DNA from: Candidatus Omnitrophota bacterium | GTDB lineage: Bacteria; Omnitrophota; Omnitrophia; Omnitrophales; Aquincolibacteriaceae | Direction of reading: 5' to 3' | Length of the DNA stretch: 64,000 bases | Assembly: GCA_903820505.1 (NCBI GenBank) | Contig: CAIJHQ010000053.1 | Location: 50,962 to 114,961 of the forward strand | Shown here: positions 63,857-64,000 of the stretch, piece after piece | How positions within the stretch are numbered: position 1 is the first letter of the stretch | Layout of the letters: each line of letters starts with the position of its first letter | The notes under the pieces: model-generated | The model's input: the letters and a program-made list of their open reading frames with translations, nothing else | Told to the model about the DNA's origin: nothing | Databases searched by the model: none | Translations under genes and position numbers: made by a program

Positions 63857-64000
63857 GGTGATCTGGACTGTCCTGACTACGGTAAATTTTCTAAAAAAGT
63901 CAGGGCTGCCCAAGTCTTCATATTCATTTCCCGAACGGTGACTTGGACTGTCCTGACAACCTTGAATTTTTGTACGAGGTCAGGGCTGCCCAAGTCTTCA
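63857..64000. repeat. 80-bp-period tandem hairpin repeats, running off the window
   Basis: Two copies begin at 63857 and 63937, exactly 80 bases apart. Each has a 5' arm (second copy GACTTGGACTGTCCTGAC), 21 variable bases and a 3' arm GTCAGGGCTGCCCAAGTC followed by TTCA. The arms pair at 16 of 18 positions in the second copy, including one G-U. Outside the arms the sequence differs between copies. The second copy reaches the last base of the window, so the array probably continues. The period is not a multiple of three, so it is not a coding repeat. Confidence 0.85.

Noticed and set aside
63857..64000. CRISPR array
   Set aside because: Repeats are long imperfect inverted arms with two variable parts per 80-base unit, and no cas gene is near; geometry does not fit a CRISPR.

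Overview
The window looks like a piece of a chromosome from an uncultured, probably anaerobic or fermentative, diderm bacterium. GC is moderately high, with scattered AT-rich patches. The best guess for lineage is Candidatus Omnitrophota (OP3) or a relative. That is an inference from the gene set: very large exported multidomain proteins with short RSEVR-like linkers, a membrane-fused GH94 protein, and a type IV pilus / type II secretion hybrid. No rRNA is present to confirm it.

Region 1 (1-17.4 kb) is mostly carbohydrate and cell-envelope genes. It holds the end of a dihydrolipoamide dehydrogenase; a 2280-residue membrane protein ending in a GH94 phosphorylase domain; a tRNA-Arg split by a group I intron (minus strand); a D,D-carboxypeptidase; a lipoprotein with a glycoamylase-like (beta-1,2-glucanase-related) domain coupled to pgeF; a transaldolase/phosphoglucose isomerase fusion; a LysM amidase lipoprotein; and several small genes around a very strong terminator.

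Region 2 (17.4-24.7 kb) has a 1592-residue exported multidomain protein that looks like a candidate polyprotein, then an NhaD/ArsB-type transporter and a small conserved protein on the minus strand.

Region 3 (24.7-34.6 kb) is anaerobic metabolism. Pyruvate:ferredoxin oxidoreductase and an ADP-forming acetyl-CoA synthetase together would turn pyruvate into acetate plus ATP. A cytidylate-kinase-like protein follows. A class III ribonucleotide reductase has its glycyl-radical domain as a separate 59-residue gene overlapping nrdG, behind a good NrdR-box match.

Region 4 (34.6-51.5 kb) is mainly housekeeping: methyltransferases (one in an AT-rich patch), miaB, a polysaccharide deacetylase-like protein, oligoribonuclease, a HAD phosphatase, a Dus, a long coiled-coil protein, nnrE and lipA. 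After lipA comes a lipoyl-like domain lacking the lipoyl lysine, then a tight run of aminotransferase-murI-queC-queE-rph-rdgB with overlapping start and stop codons.

Region 5 (51.5-63.7 kb) is one long pilus/secretion cluster: response regulator, PilB, PilC, three tandem major pilins, a terminator, a minor pilin with a LamG-like lectin domain, two more minor pilins, a PilM-PilN fusion, PilO, a PilP/GspC-like protein, a secretin, an ExeA ATPase and GspB. The window ends with tRNA-Val and the start of an 80-bp-period tandem array of hairpin repeats that runs off the edge.
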